Of a DNA stretch of 28,693 nt, positions 1 to 5,491 are shown in pieces. A program made the position numbers and the translations under genes. Every line of letters starts with the position of its first letter. The stretch's first letter is position 1. Source of the DNA: a virus; IMG/VR virus record IMGVR_UViG_3300031672_000007, positions 1 to 28,693 of that record, one strand, 5' to 3'. Under the pieces are notes generated by a model, which was given only the letters and a program-made list of their open reading frames with translations, had not been told where the DNA came from and did not search any database.

Positions 1-16
1 AACAGGAAAAACAAGC

Positions 17-700
17 ATGACCATTCTTCACAACAGCATCAACGGAGATTCAGAGTACAACACCAGTGACCGTACGGTACTGCTCCACCAGCACGCCGTC
101 GAAGAATCAGCGCGCTTCACCACGGCGCACTTTGACCGGACGGACGTGCATCTGGTTCAGATGCGCCCAGACGGCAAAGCAAAACACCTGACATTGACAC
201 CGGAAGAGGCTGACGCGCTGGTCGCTGCCTACTCGCAGTTCAAATTGGATGTCGAAGCGGCAAAGCTGGCCGCTATCCAGGCCAACGACGAAGCGGTCGC
301 GCGCGCTGGATGGCTTGCAAGGGAGATGAGGGATAGGCTGGGCGATTTTGGCACGGTTGAAATCAAAAAGCCGCGTGGCGCTGATGAGGACGTCTATACC
401 CTGTCCATCCCGGCCTTAAACTGGACGTGGCGCGGCCCGTTCGGTAGTGATCTTGTCTACACAGATACAGATACGGGCCTGGAAGCGGCCATGCTGGACG
501 CGCTGCGCAAGGTTCACGGCTATGTCGAAGATCTGGAAGCTATCAAGCCTGAGTTCAGAGCAGCGTCGTGGGGTAGCAAAACCAGCCAGTACGAATCTCA
601 CATCTTCGTCTGGCACGAACACGAGGCGTTTTTCAAGTCGTTCCTCAAGGCCGATGAAACCGTTGAGGTTGACGATAATTACGAGTCGTCGTACCCGTAA
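17..700 (+). CDS. Hypothetical phage protein, 227 aa
   Basis: I do not recognise this protein. It starts at ATG 17 after a weak purine-rich leader (AGGAAAAA). It is acidic and soluble, with no signal peptide or membrane segment. Residues 60-105 are probably helical (LTPEEADALVAAYSQ and an alanine-rich stretch with KLAAIQAND), and the C-terminal half is rich in aromatic residues (WTWRGPF, FVWHEHEAFF). The stop lies 3 bp before a copy of the window-wide palindrome, which supplies the ribosome site of the next gene, so the two are probably co-transcribed. The reading frame is long and has the codon use of its neighbours, so it is very likely a real gene. No function can be assigned. Confidence 0.75.
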   Translation: MTILHNSINGDSEYNTSDRTVLLHQHAVEESARFTTAHFDRTDVHLVQMRPDGKAKHLTLTPEEADALVAAYSQFKLDVEAAKLAAIQANDEAVARAGWLAREMRDRLGDFGTVEIKKPRGADEDVYTLSIPALNWTWRGPFGSDLVYTDTDTGLEAAMLDALRKVHGYVEDLEAIKPEFRAASWGSKTSQYESHIFVWHEHEAFFKSFLKADETVEVDDNYESSYP

Positions 701-703
701 CGT

Positions 704-717
704 TCCCTTGCAAGGGA
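704..717. repeat. Palindromic repeat copy 1 (TCCCTTGCAAGGGA)
   Basis: Perfect 14-bp palindrome in the 28-bp gap between two genes. Its right half (AAGGGAGG, 713-719 and flank) is the Shine-Dalgarno sequence of the gene starting at 729. Confidence 0.95.
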
Positions 718-728
718 GGATAGAACCT

Positions 729-992
729 ATGCCGTATACCGTAATACCACCACAATCTGACAAAAAGATTGTTCCGACACTATCGGTTGAGGTTGCCGAT
801 AGCCAACGCTGCGACATCAAAGAGGCTGCTCGTGTCGCTAGCGTCGCCGCAAACGGCCTGATAGCCGTTCTCGACTTGACCAACCCTGAAGCGATGGAGT
901 TGGCGCAGGAACTGCTGAAACGATTAGCGTTCCTACAGTCAACCTCCCGCTTCCTGTCGAATATAGACTTTATCAATAAGGGAGGAAAATAG
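729..992 (+). CDS. Hypothetical small protein, 87 aa
   Basis: ATG 729 is chosen because AAGGGAGG, part of the palindromic repeat at 704-717, sits about 9 nt upstream. The protein is short with no recognised family. A proline-rich start (MPYTVIPPQSDKK) is followed by a likely beta segment (VPTLSVEVAD) and two predicted helices (KEAARVASVAANGLIAVLD and EAMELAQELLKRLAFLQ). It ends with an internal AAGGGAGGAAAA stretch coding for NKGGK. It probably belongs to the same transcript as the preceding gene and is closed by the hairpin at 1054-1098. Function unknown. Confidence 0.7.
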   Translation: MPYTVIPPQSDKKIVPTLSVEVADSQRCDIKEAARVASVAANGLIAVLDLTNPEAMELAQELLKRLAFLQSTSRFLSNIDFINKGGK

Positions 993-1053
993 CCGCTCCG
1001 CTGGCCTGAACAGCCGTACTCTACGAAACACAATCGAATACGAACATTACCGC

Positions 1054-1102
1054 CCGCCCGGCTCACTTGATTCATGCGTTGTTGCCAGAGCCGGGCGGTT
1101 TT
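1054..1102 (+). terminator. Hairpin terminator overlapping a promoter
   Basis: Perfect 11-bp stem (CCGCCCGGCTC at 1054-1064 with GAGCCGGGCGG at 1088-1098) and a 23-nt loop, followed directly by TTTTG. It ends the transcript of the first two genes. The loop is long for a classical terminator, but the stem is strong. Confidence 0.7.
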
Positions 1103-1110
1103 GATATAAT
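1082..1110 (+). promoter_or_regulatory. Sigma70-type promoter TTGCCA-17-TATAAT
   Basis: TTGCCA at 1082-1087 and TATAAT at 1105-1110 are separated by exactly 17 nt. The predicted start is near 1117, about 12 nt before ATG 1129. The -35 hexamer lies in the loop of the upstream terminator, and the spacer is that terminator's 3' arm. Confidence 0.75.
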
Positions 1111-1128
1111 GAAAAGCAAAGGAAACCT

Positions 1129-1446
1129 ATGCGTAAACCACTGATTCTTATCACCGAAATTGGCGCAATCATTGGCATCGTCGGAACGGCATACTATCTC
1201 GTTCCTGGTTTTTCGCATGTATTGGTGTTTGTTGGCAATCCCAACTGGCAACCAACCAACGCCGCAATTTGCCTGATTCTGTCATTGCTTTGCGCGCTCA
1301 TCGGCGGTAGTTTCACCTCGACAAAAATAGCCTGTTCGCATTGTAACTACCAAATTGATAGGCAAAGCCGGTTTTGTTCTGCTTGTGGCAAGCCTGTTTT
1401 TCTGGCCTTGCCGGGAAAGAGTCGAGAAGAGGATTCCAATGTTTGA
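1129..1446 (+). CDS. Membrane protein with C-terminal zinc ribbon, 105 aa
   Basis: Two hydrophobic segments (about residues 5-30, LILITEIGAIIGIVGTAYYL, and 46-62, ICLILSLLCALIGG) are followed by a zinc ribbon of the CxxC-x12-CxxC kind (CSHC at about 70 and CSAC at about 85). The arrangement resembles bacterial double-pass membrane proteins with a cytoplasmic zinc-ribbon tail. The ATG follows AAAGGAAACCT, a usable Shine-Dalgarno sequence, and a near-consensus promoter (1082-1110) drives the gene. It overlaps the next gene by 8 nt. As the first gene of its transcription unit it could be an early or lysogeny-expressed envelope protein, but the role is not known. Confidence 0.75.
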   Translation: MRKPLILITEIGAIIGIVGTAYYLVPGFSHVLVFVGNPNWQPTNAAICLILSLLCALIGGSFTSTKIACSHCNYQIDRQSRFCSACGKPVFLALPGKSREEDSNV

Positions 1447-1642
1447 CGAGGTTTTGGACAAACTCTATACCTGGAAACGCGAGGACACGCCGCTGGAATA
1501 CCAGGGACGGCCAGCGAAACTGCTTGACCTGGAGTTTTTCCAACGCATCGCCACGGTGTCAATCATGAACCTGGACGGCTCTTACAGCCCAACCACCATG
1601 AGCTATGATGACGCGGCAAACAAGCTGCACAAGAGGGATTGA
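1439..1642 (+). CDS. Hypothetical small protein, 67 aa
   Basis: ATG 1439 is preferred over upstream in-frame codons because GAAGAGGA lies just before it. The start overlaps the end of the zinc-ribbon gene, so translation is probably coupled. The sequence MFDEVLDKLYTWKRED, then PLEYQGRPAKLLDLEFF and SYSPTTMSYDDAANKLHKRD, suggests a small alpha/beta protein. No family is recognised. The stop TGA shares bases with the ATG of the following helix-turn-helix gene (TGATG), so the three genes 1129-2151 form a coupled cassette. Confidence 0.65.
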   Translation: MFDEVLDKLYTWKREDTPLEYQGRPAKLLDLEFFQRIATVSIMNLDGSYSPTTMSYDDAANKLHKRD

Positions 1643-2151
1643 TGCAATCAACTATTGACTGGCAAGCCATAAAGGGCAAATATGAGCAAGGTATTCGACA
1701 AGCCTCCCTTGCAAGGGAGCATGGAATCACTCAGCAGGCCATTTCAAAACGGGCGTTGAAAGAGGGCTGGCAAGTCCAGTTTGTTGTATCCCCTACAACC
1801 ATTGACAACTTTCCACAACCAGGCGGCAACCAACCCGATGAAGTGCTATCGGTCATTGGGACGCTCTTGCAAAAAGTGATTAAACACGCGCAACAAGAGG
1901 ATATCGAAATTAAGGATATCAAGCTCCTGGCCGATGCGCTCTCACAATTCCACAAGATACGACTAACCAGCCCAGACGACAAACCTACTGCCTCCGGTAT
2001 CGCTGCCGATTTGTTGCCCTACCTCGACAGCGAACAACTGGGACTCATCAGCGAGCTACAGGGCAAGATCGATGAAGTGCTGGACGTGGCGCGTGCGAAA
2101 AAACTGGAGACAGAGCAAGGCATCAAAACCTTGCATAAGAAGACAGGATAG
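1642..2151 (+). CDS. Helix-turn-helix protein, possible terminase small subunit, 169 aa
   Basis: Residues 6-43 form a helix-turn-helix of the type at the N-terminus of many small terminase subunits: W-x2-I-x3-Y, then ASLAREHGITQQAISKRA and EGW. Small terminase subunits recognise the packaging site and hand DNA to the large subunit. The rest is helical, with a coiled C-terminus (SELQGKIDEVLDVARAKKLETEQG). The alternative is a sequence-specific regulator. It lies about 5.6 kb from the large terminase gene, which is unusual. ATG 1642 overlaps the previous stop and follows AGAGGGA. The palindromic repeat at 1705-1718 encodes SLAR inside the recognition domain. A strong terminator follows. Confidence 0.7.
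   Translation: MQSTIDWQAIKGKYEQGIRQASLAREHGITQQAISKRALKEGWQVQFVVSPTTIDNFPQPGGNQPDEVLSVIGTLLQKVIKHAQQEDIEIKDIKLLADALSQFHKIRLTSPDDKPTASGIAADLLPYLDSEQLGLISELQGKIDEVLDVARAKKLETEQGIKTLHKKTG
1705..1718. repeat. Palindromic repeat copy 2
   Basis: Perfect TCCCTTGCAAGGGA inside the helix-turn-helix coding region. In this frame it reads SLAR rather than LQG. Confidence 0.95.
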
Positions 2152-2172
2152 TTAATCCTCCACATAAAACGC

Positions 2173-2217
2173 AAAGAAGCTCTGTCAGTACTCCCATTTC
2201 CTGACAGAGCTTCTTTT
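2173..2217. terminator. Strong bidirectional terminator hairpin
   Basis: A 16-bp perfect stem (2173-2188 with 2201-2216, arm AAAGAAGCTCTGTCAG) with a 12-nt loop, followed on the + strand by TTTTATTT and on the - strand by TTTGCGTTTT. It separates the + strand cassette from the convergent collagen-like gene. Confidence 0.9.
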
Positions 2218-2263
2218 ATTTCGCGTCAATTTCCATCATACCGCCCAATTGTAGCACATCGCG

Positions 2264-3094
2264 CTAGAAGACCTGGTGATCCACGTCGTTGTAGATGCGC
2301 ACCACGTTATCGGCATGATACTCGGCATGAAAGCCTGATGTGAACTCAACGTAGGTGATCGTTTGCAAGTTCCAGTCAACCGATTGCGCCGATGAGATGG
2401 GCGTACCGACAATCAGGTGATAGTTTTTCGCCAGGGTCACGGCAGCAAGATACACATTGTTGCCGTCCTTCTCAACGCCGCTCAGGCAGAAGAGCAAGTT
2501 TTCTTGCTGCTCCGCGCCGTTGGTATAGGATTCCGAGCATGGCGCGCCAGTGAACGGGACACCAGATGCGCCTTGCGGGCCAGTTGCGCCAGGATTGCCC
2601 TGCGGCCCCTGTTTGCCCTGCGGGCCGGTGATATTGTTGTTGGTGTCGGCCCAGGCGGAATTGACACAGGAGTACACCTCGCCACCTGAAATGTCGATAT
2701 CCGTGTCACCAGTGGTACATGCGCCAGTGGGCGCGCCCTGGCTGGTTAGCACGTTGGAGCCATTGGTTCCGTTCGTGCCAGGTGTGCCAGCGGGGCCGAC
2801 AGGGCCAGTTGCACCTTGCGTTCCCTGCACGCCCGGCGCGCCTTGCGGGCCAGCGTCGCCTTTGGGGCCGGTCACACTCCAATTAACCAGGGTAGAGAAT
2901 GCGCCATCTGTACTGCAATCAAGCCCGCTATCCTGCGTGATAGTGGAACTGTCAATCGCGCCGGTTGAGGTGTTCTCACAGGCGTAAAAGGTCGTCCCTG
3001 AGATAGACTGGTGATACGCCAGCGCAGCACCGCCGCCTACAAGCGCGGTCAACACCAGCGCGAGGGCGGCAATCAAAACAAGAATCTTTTTCAT
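2264..3094 (-). CDS. Secreted collagen-like repeat protein, 276 aa
   Basis: The start at 3094 gives MKKILVLIAALALVLTALV, a textbook signal peptide (basic start, hydrophobic core, small residues GGGAALA near residue 25), with AGGAT placed upstream. The mature protein has a cysteine-bearing N-terminal domain and two Gly-X-Y tracts at about residues 78-115 (GPKGDAGPQGAPG onward) and 155-180 (GPQGKQGPQGNPG onward). A cysteine-containing spacer lies between them and a 90-residue C-terminal domain follows. Collagen-like tracts form trimeric stalks. In virions they occur in fibres, but the signal peptide points to export from the host cell. The lone - strand orientation, own terminator and dyad-rich upstream region fit a lysogenic-conversion cargo gene. 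The surface role is inferred. Confidence 0.85.
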   Translation of the reverse strand: MKKILVLIAALALVLTALVGGGAALAYHQSISGTTFYACENTSTGAIDSSTITQDSGLDCSTDGAFSTLVNWSVTGPKGDAGPQGAPGVQGTQGATGPVGPAGTPGTNGTNGSNVLTSQGAPTGACTTGDTDIDISGGEVYSCVNSAWADTNNNITGPQGKQGPQGNPGATGPQGASGVPFTGAPCSESYTNGAEQQENLLFCLSGVEKDGNNVYLAAVTLAKNYHLIVGTPISSAQSVDWNLQTITYVEFTSGFHAEYHADNVVRIYNDVDHQVF

Positions 3095-3106
3095 ACACAA
3101 TCCTTT

Positions 3107-3140
3107 CAACATGTTGAAGCAATTGCTTCTACCTGTAGAA
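3107..3140. promoter_or_regulatory. Three abutting dyads upstream of collagen-like gene
   Basis: CAACATGTTG (3107-3116), GAAGCAATTGCTTC (3116-3129) and TTCTAC-CT-GTAGAA (3127-3140) are perfect inverted repeats laid end to end, 13-46 bp upstream of the - strand start codon. They look like operator sites or a structured leader. Which protein binds them is unknown. Confidence 0.5.
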
Positions 3141-3168
3141 CGAACGGAAAATAAACACTTAACTTCTG

Positions 3169-3180
3169 CCTTGCAAGGGA
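3169..3180. repeat. Palindromic repeat copy 3 (CCTTGCAAGGGA)
   Basis: Perfect CCTTGCAAGG core in the leader region of the collagen-like gene, with one flank (GGGA) conserved. Confidence 0.9.
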
Positions 3181-3189
3181 TGATGTCAA

Positions 3190-3205
3190 TGTAACTGCTG
3201 TTACA
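3190..3205. promoter_or_regulatory. Operator-like dyad TGTAAC-N4-GTTACA
   Basis: Perfect 6-bp arms around TGCT, in the non-coding region upstream of the - strand gene. The size and symmetry fit a dimeric repressor site. No regulator is seen nearby. Confidence 0.4.
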
Positions 3206-3291
3206 CTTGTACGGACAGGCGTTTACGATAATAGTTGTTAGTATGAGTGTAAAGGAAGAGGTTATATAGCAATTAGAACATGCTACCTAAC

Positions 3292-3526
3292 TAAAGAACT
3301 AAAGATTTAAAGATTTAAAGAAAGATATAATAATAATCTTTAGTTTATTATAGACGAGTTTAACCTGTACGGACATCCTATCCCCCGCAAGGGATATAAA
3401 GATAATTTTTACTGTTCTCTGTACATCTTTAGTTCTTTAGTTCTTTAGTTTGTTCTCCATTGGCTTGTGGTGTGGTTTCATTGCCATTTTTGGTTGTTGT
3501 AGAGCTTACTTTAGTTTCTTTAGTTT
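3292..3526. repeat. AT-rich iterons (TAAAGA family) in both orientations
   Basis: Four tandem 8-mers run from 3292 to 3323 (TAAAGAAC, TAAAGATT, TAAAGATT, TAAAGAAA). One TCTTTAGT lies at 3337-3344. Three tandem TCTTTAGT copies lie at 3426-3449 in the opposite sense, and a 9-bp tandem CTTTAGTTT pair lies at 3509-3526 abutting the tRNA fragment. The middle is extremely AT-rich (ATATAATAATAAT). Otherwise nothing gene-like is seen at 3210-3520. The cluster may be arm sites for integrase or excisionase, or replication iterons. Confidence 0.7.
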
Positions 3527-3561
3527 CCCGTAGCTCAGTGGATAGAGCGACAGATTGCGGA
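3524..3561 (+). tRNA. 5' half of tRNA-Arg(GCG), disrupted
   Basis: Reads as acceptor 5' strand TTTCCCG, TA, D stem GCTC, loop AGTGGATA, GAGC, G26, ACAGA and anticodon loop TTGCGGA (anticodon GCG), then stops being tRNA after 3561. The matching 3' half is on the other strand at 3691-3735. Acceptor bases 1-2 (TT) do not pair with that half and belong to the CTTTAGTTT repeat, so the 5' tip is eroded. Only bases 3-7 pair (5 of 7). Confidence 0.75.
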
Positions 3562-3575
3562 ACACCTCCAAATAT

Positions 3576-3617
3576 GCTATGCTTGTCAGGCAGACAGATG
3601 TAGACGGGATAGAGCAT
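3576..3617 (+). promoter_or_regulatory. Putative integrase arm sites, right arm
   Basis: GCTATGC (3576-3582) and GGGATAGAGCAT (3606-3617) lie 14 and 44 nt beyond the left core copy. Both recur in inverted orientation beside the right core copy (3747-3753 and 3762-3773). Confidence 0.5.
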
Positions 3618-3690
3618 CAGTCTGCGAGGCTATACCACAAGTATTGCTGGTTTTGCGGGCTAGTTGGTTGTCGCGTCTAAAGGATATAGC

Positions 3691-3735
3691 GATCCCGAGA
3701 GGGCTTGAACCTCCGACCTACAGATCCGCAATCTG
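3691..3735 (-). tRNA. 3' half of tRNA-Arg(GCG), disrupted
   Basis: Read on the - strand from 3735: CAGATTGCGGA (anticodon arm with loop TTGCGGA), TCTGT, variable AGGTC, T arm GGAGG-TTCAAGC-CCTCT (all five pairs form, one G-U), and acceptor 3' strand CGGGATC. The discriminator G is at 3690 and no CCA is encoded. There is no D arm or acceptor 5' strand upstream on this strand; the sequence there is GGGAACAAG. The fragment is therefore a tRNA 3' half of the kind phages carry at attP, or one separated by inversion. Confidence 0.8.
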
Positions 3736-3746
3736 CTTGTTCCCTC

Positions 3747-3773
3747 GCATAGCTTCTCATCATGCTCTATCCC
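3747..3773 (-). promoter_or_regulatory. Putative integrase arm sites, left arm
   Basis: On the - strand GGGATAGAGCAT (3773-3762) and GCTATGC (3753-3747) precede the core at 3735, 26 and 11 nt away. They mirror the copies at 3576-3617. TGCGAGG and ACAAG also recur beside both (3622-3640 and 3736-3750). Confidence 0.5.
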
Positions 3774-3782
3774 CTTGCAAGG
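3772..3782. repeat. Palindromic repeat copy 4
   Basis: CCCTTGCAAGG, core 3773-3782, immediately after the arm-type repeat upstream of the integrase start. Confidence 0.85.
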
Positions 3783-3817
3783 CAGTTACACCGTCAGAGT
3801 GTGTTTATGGAGGTTTC

Positions 3818-4756
3818 GTGCTTGTTCGTGAAGCGGTTGACGAATACATTGCCAGTCTCAAACGACTCCAGCCGCTTACGGTAGCTGGCTACACACAGCG
3901 CCTAGCTGTCTTTTGTGACTGGTGCGAGTGTCAACAGCCGCCTATCGAACTTGAAACAATACGGCGTGTGGTAGTCGATGCGTTCGTAGTGTTCTTGAGA
4001 GACACCAGAACGCCTCATAAGGTTGAAAGCGTACAAATATCGACCTACACCTTGCAAGGTTATGTGGCGGCCATCCTGGCGTTCCTGCATTGGTGTCTGG
4101 ATGATGAGGAATACAGCGCGTTTGTCAAAGCGGCCACGGTCGGCAGAATCAAAAAGCCAAAACTTGAGCAAACCGTCATCGAAATATTCGACAAAGCTCA
4201 ATTGGATGCGCTGTTTCTGTCCTGTAAGCAGGAATACAACGGCCATCTTCAGACGCGCGACAAAGCGATTCTGAGCCTGCTGCTGGACACCGGCATCCGC
4301 GCCAGCGAGCTTTGCCAGTTGGTCATTGGCAACGTTCACACCGATCCCAGGGACGCTTTTGTGAAAGTGCATGGCAAAGGCGACAAGTGGCGGGAGGTGG
4401 GATTAGGCGACCTGTCCAGGCGCGACATGAAATCGTATCTGCGTTTGTATCGCCTGGACGCGGCCCGCAGCGACGTCGTATTCGTTAATCGCTATGGCCG
4501 CGGGCTTACCGTCAACGGCTTAGAGCAGATCATCCGCCGTCTGGGCAAGTGGGCGGAAGTAGAGGGCGTGCGTTGTAGCCCGCACACGTTCCGCCACACC
4601 TTCGCTTGCAATTATCTTATCAACGGCGGCGATGTGTACGTGCTGAGTCGCCTGATGGGCCATACCAGTGTCCAGGTGACAGAACGATACTTGAAAGCGG
4701 TCAAAGCGAGCCAGGCGCGGCGTATTGGTCGCTCCGTCCTGGATGATGTGAAGTAA
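3818..4756 (+). CDS. int: Tyrosine recombinase / phage integrase, 312 aa
   Basis: Site-specific recombinase that joins phage and host attachment sites through a covalent 3'-phosphotyrosine. The N-terminal SAM-like core-binding domain spans about residues 1-105 (VREAVDEYIASLK onward). The catalytic domain shows the full set: R161 (TGIRASELC), K187/K190 (HGKGDKWRE), H256-x2-R259 (HTFRH), H282 (LMGHTS) and Y291 (ERYLKA). GTG 3818 is chosen because GGAGG (3809-3813) precedes it and the homology starts there. The frame stays open further upstream only because it crosses the tRNA and arm sequences. Its place directly beside the split tRNA-Arg makes that locus its likely substrate. A palindrome copy encodes TLQG at about residues 78-81. 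Confidence 0.93.
   Translation: MLVREAVDEYIASLKRLQPLTVAGYTQRLAVFCDWCECQQPPIELETIRRVVVDAFVVFLRDTRTPHKVESVQISTYTLQGYVAAILAFLHWCLDDEEYSAFVKAATVGRIKKPKLEQTVIEIFDKAQLDALFLSCKQEYNGHLQTRDKAILSLLLDTGIRASELCQLVIGNVHTDPRDAFVKVHGKGDKWREVGLGDLSRRDMKSYLRLYRLDAARSDVVFVNRYGRGLTVNGLEQIIRRLGKWAEVEGVRCSPHTFRHTFACNYLINGGDVYVLSRLMGHTSVQVTERYLKAVKASQARRIGRSVLDDVK
4049..4060. repeat. Palindromic repeat copy 5 (ACCTTGCAAGGT)
   Basis: Perfect 12-bp palindrome inside the integrase gene, reading TLQG. Outer bases differ from the usual form but keep the symmetry. Confidence 0.9.
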
Positions 4757-4774
4757 AACAAAGGAGCATTGAAA

Positions 4775-5086
4775 TTGGAAGAACAAACAAAGCCTATCCG
4801 CGTGCGCATTCAAAACGAAGGTCAACCGGGCTACATGACCAGAGTAACTGATGTTGAGACTGGCAAGGAGCTTGCTATGGTCAAGTCAGCAGACCTTACT
4901 ATCCGGTTTGATGCCAGTGACAGGAATATGCCTGTTGCGCATCTTACCGTGTACGCGCCGGTTGTGGATGTGATAGCCGACGCGGACATCAAGTATATTT
5001 GTCCGTGTTGTGGGTGTCCGGTAGCACCTCCCTTGCAAGGTGATACAGCAGACGATGATCCTTTTGCGTTGGATCCAAAGTTGTAG
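4775..5086 (+). CDS. Hypothetical protein with CPCCGCP cysteine cluster, 103 aa
   Basis: TTG 4775 is preferred because AAAGGAGC ends 8 nt upstream. TTG 4769 would be too close to it. The N-terminal two thirds look like a beta-rich fold (RVTDVETGKELAMVKSADLT, then VAHLTVYAPVVDVIADADI). A tight cysteine motif follows (YICPCCGCP, about residues 78-86) that could bind a metal. A palindrome copy then encodes APPLQGD, followed by an acidic tail. Small beta proteins of this general look are common in phage early regions, but no family is firmly recognised. It begins right after the integrase stop and may be co-transcribed with it. Confidence 0.65.
   Translation: MEEQTKPIRVRIQNEGQPGYMTRVTDVETGKELAMVKSADLTIRFDASDRNMPVAHLTVYAPVVDVIADADIKYICPCCGCPVAPPLQGDTADDDPFALDPKL
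5031..5040. repeat. Palindromic repeat copy 6
   Basis: CCTTGCAAGG with left flank CTC and right flank TGA, in frame as PLQG near the C-terminus of the 103-aa protein. Confidence 0.9.
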
Positions 5087-5140
5087 CAAGCGCGTATCTG
5101 GCGACGAACCCCTGAAACGCCAGCGACGCGAGAAAGGAAA

Positions 5141-5389
5141 ATGATGAAAACACTTTTGGGCTATCACCTGATCACCGCGGCGGACTGGCGCGCGCTGCAC
5201 GAGGAAAAAGCGAAGCAAGATTTGCAGAGTGACGCCGCGCTCGACAATGCCTATGCGCAAATCAATGCGCTCAGTGCTGAGAATGCGCGCCTGTTGCAAG
5301 ACCTCGCGGCGCGCGACACGACGATAGCCGCGCTGTCTGCAAAGTCAGCGCGCACGGCACGCAAGAAACCAGCAGAGCCATCATCGTAG
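5141..5389 (+). CDS. Small coiled-coil protein, 82 aa
   Basis: Two adjacent ATG codons (5141 and 5144) follow AAAGGAA; the second has the better spacing. After MKTLLGYHLITAADWRALHEEK the protein is a continuous helix with heptad-like leucines and alanines (INALSAENARLLQDLAARD, then TIAALSAKSA) and a basic tail with RKKPAEPSS. No enzyme motif or membrane segment is present. Coiled-coil proteins of this size in phages may be chaperones, lysis accessories or scaffold-like factors; nothing here decides between them. It precedes the membrane protein gene by about 100 bp. Confidence 0.65.
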   Translation: MMKTLLGYHLITAADWRALHEEKAKQDLQSDAALDNAYAQINALSAENARLLQDLAARDTTIAALSAKSARTARKKPAEPSS

Positions 5390-5491
5390 CGCGACCAACA
5401 AGCGGGATCGCCGGTATCCCAAGAGCAGACCGGCATATCCCCTGCTGTATGCAACGAACGACGGCGGGGCAAGTGTGAAAGGATTGAAACA

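Larger units (their letters stand above)
3551..3735. other. Inverted 11-nt core repeats bounding a 163-bp invertible-looking segment
   Basis: CAGATTGCGGA occurs at 3551-3561 (+) and at 3725-3735 in inverse orientation, exactly at the two tRNA-Arg break points. The segment between them (3562-3724) carries non-tRNA sequence at its left end and the tRNA 3' half at its right end. Inversion would join the two halves through the anticodon loop. This is the structure expected of hybrid attachment sites (attL and attR) made by the neighbouring tyrosine integrase acting on an inverted attB/attP pair. Confidence 0.7.

Noticed and set aside
447-728. Upstream extension of the 87-aa gene
   Set aside because: It overlaps the 227-aa gene out of frame; ATG 729 has the strong ribosome site.
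2417-2987. Two + strand open frames opposite the collagen-like gene
   Set aside because: Their Pro/Gly/Cys-rich translations are complements of Gly-X-Y coding repeats.
3228-3253. - strand promoter for the collagen-like gene (TTTACA and TATTAT)
   Set aside because: The spacer would be only 14 nt, too short for a normal sigma70 promoter.
3606-3640. Second tRNA suggested by GGATAGAGC and TGCGAGG
   Set aside because: No anticodon, T arm or acceptor can be folded; the words recur as part of the att arm repeats instead.
3644-3817. Extended N-terminus of the integrase starting at TTG 3644
   Set aside because: The extra 58 residues translate the tRNA 3' half and arm repeats; GTG 3818 has a GGAGG ribosome site and begins the family homology.
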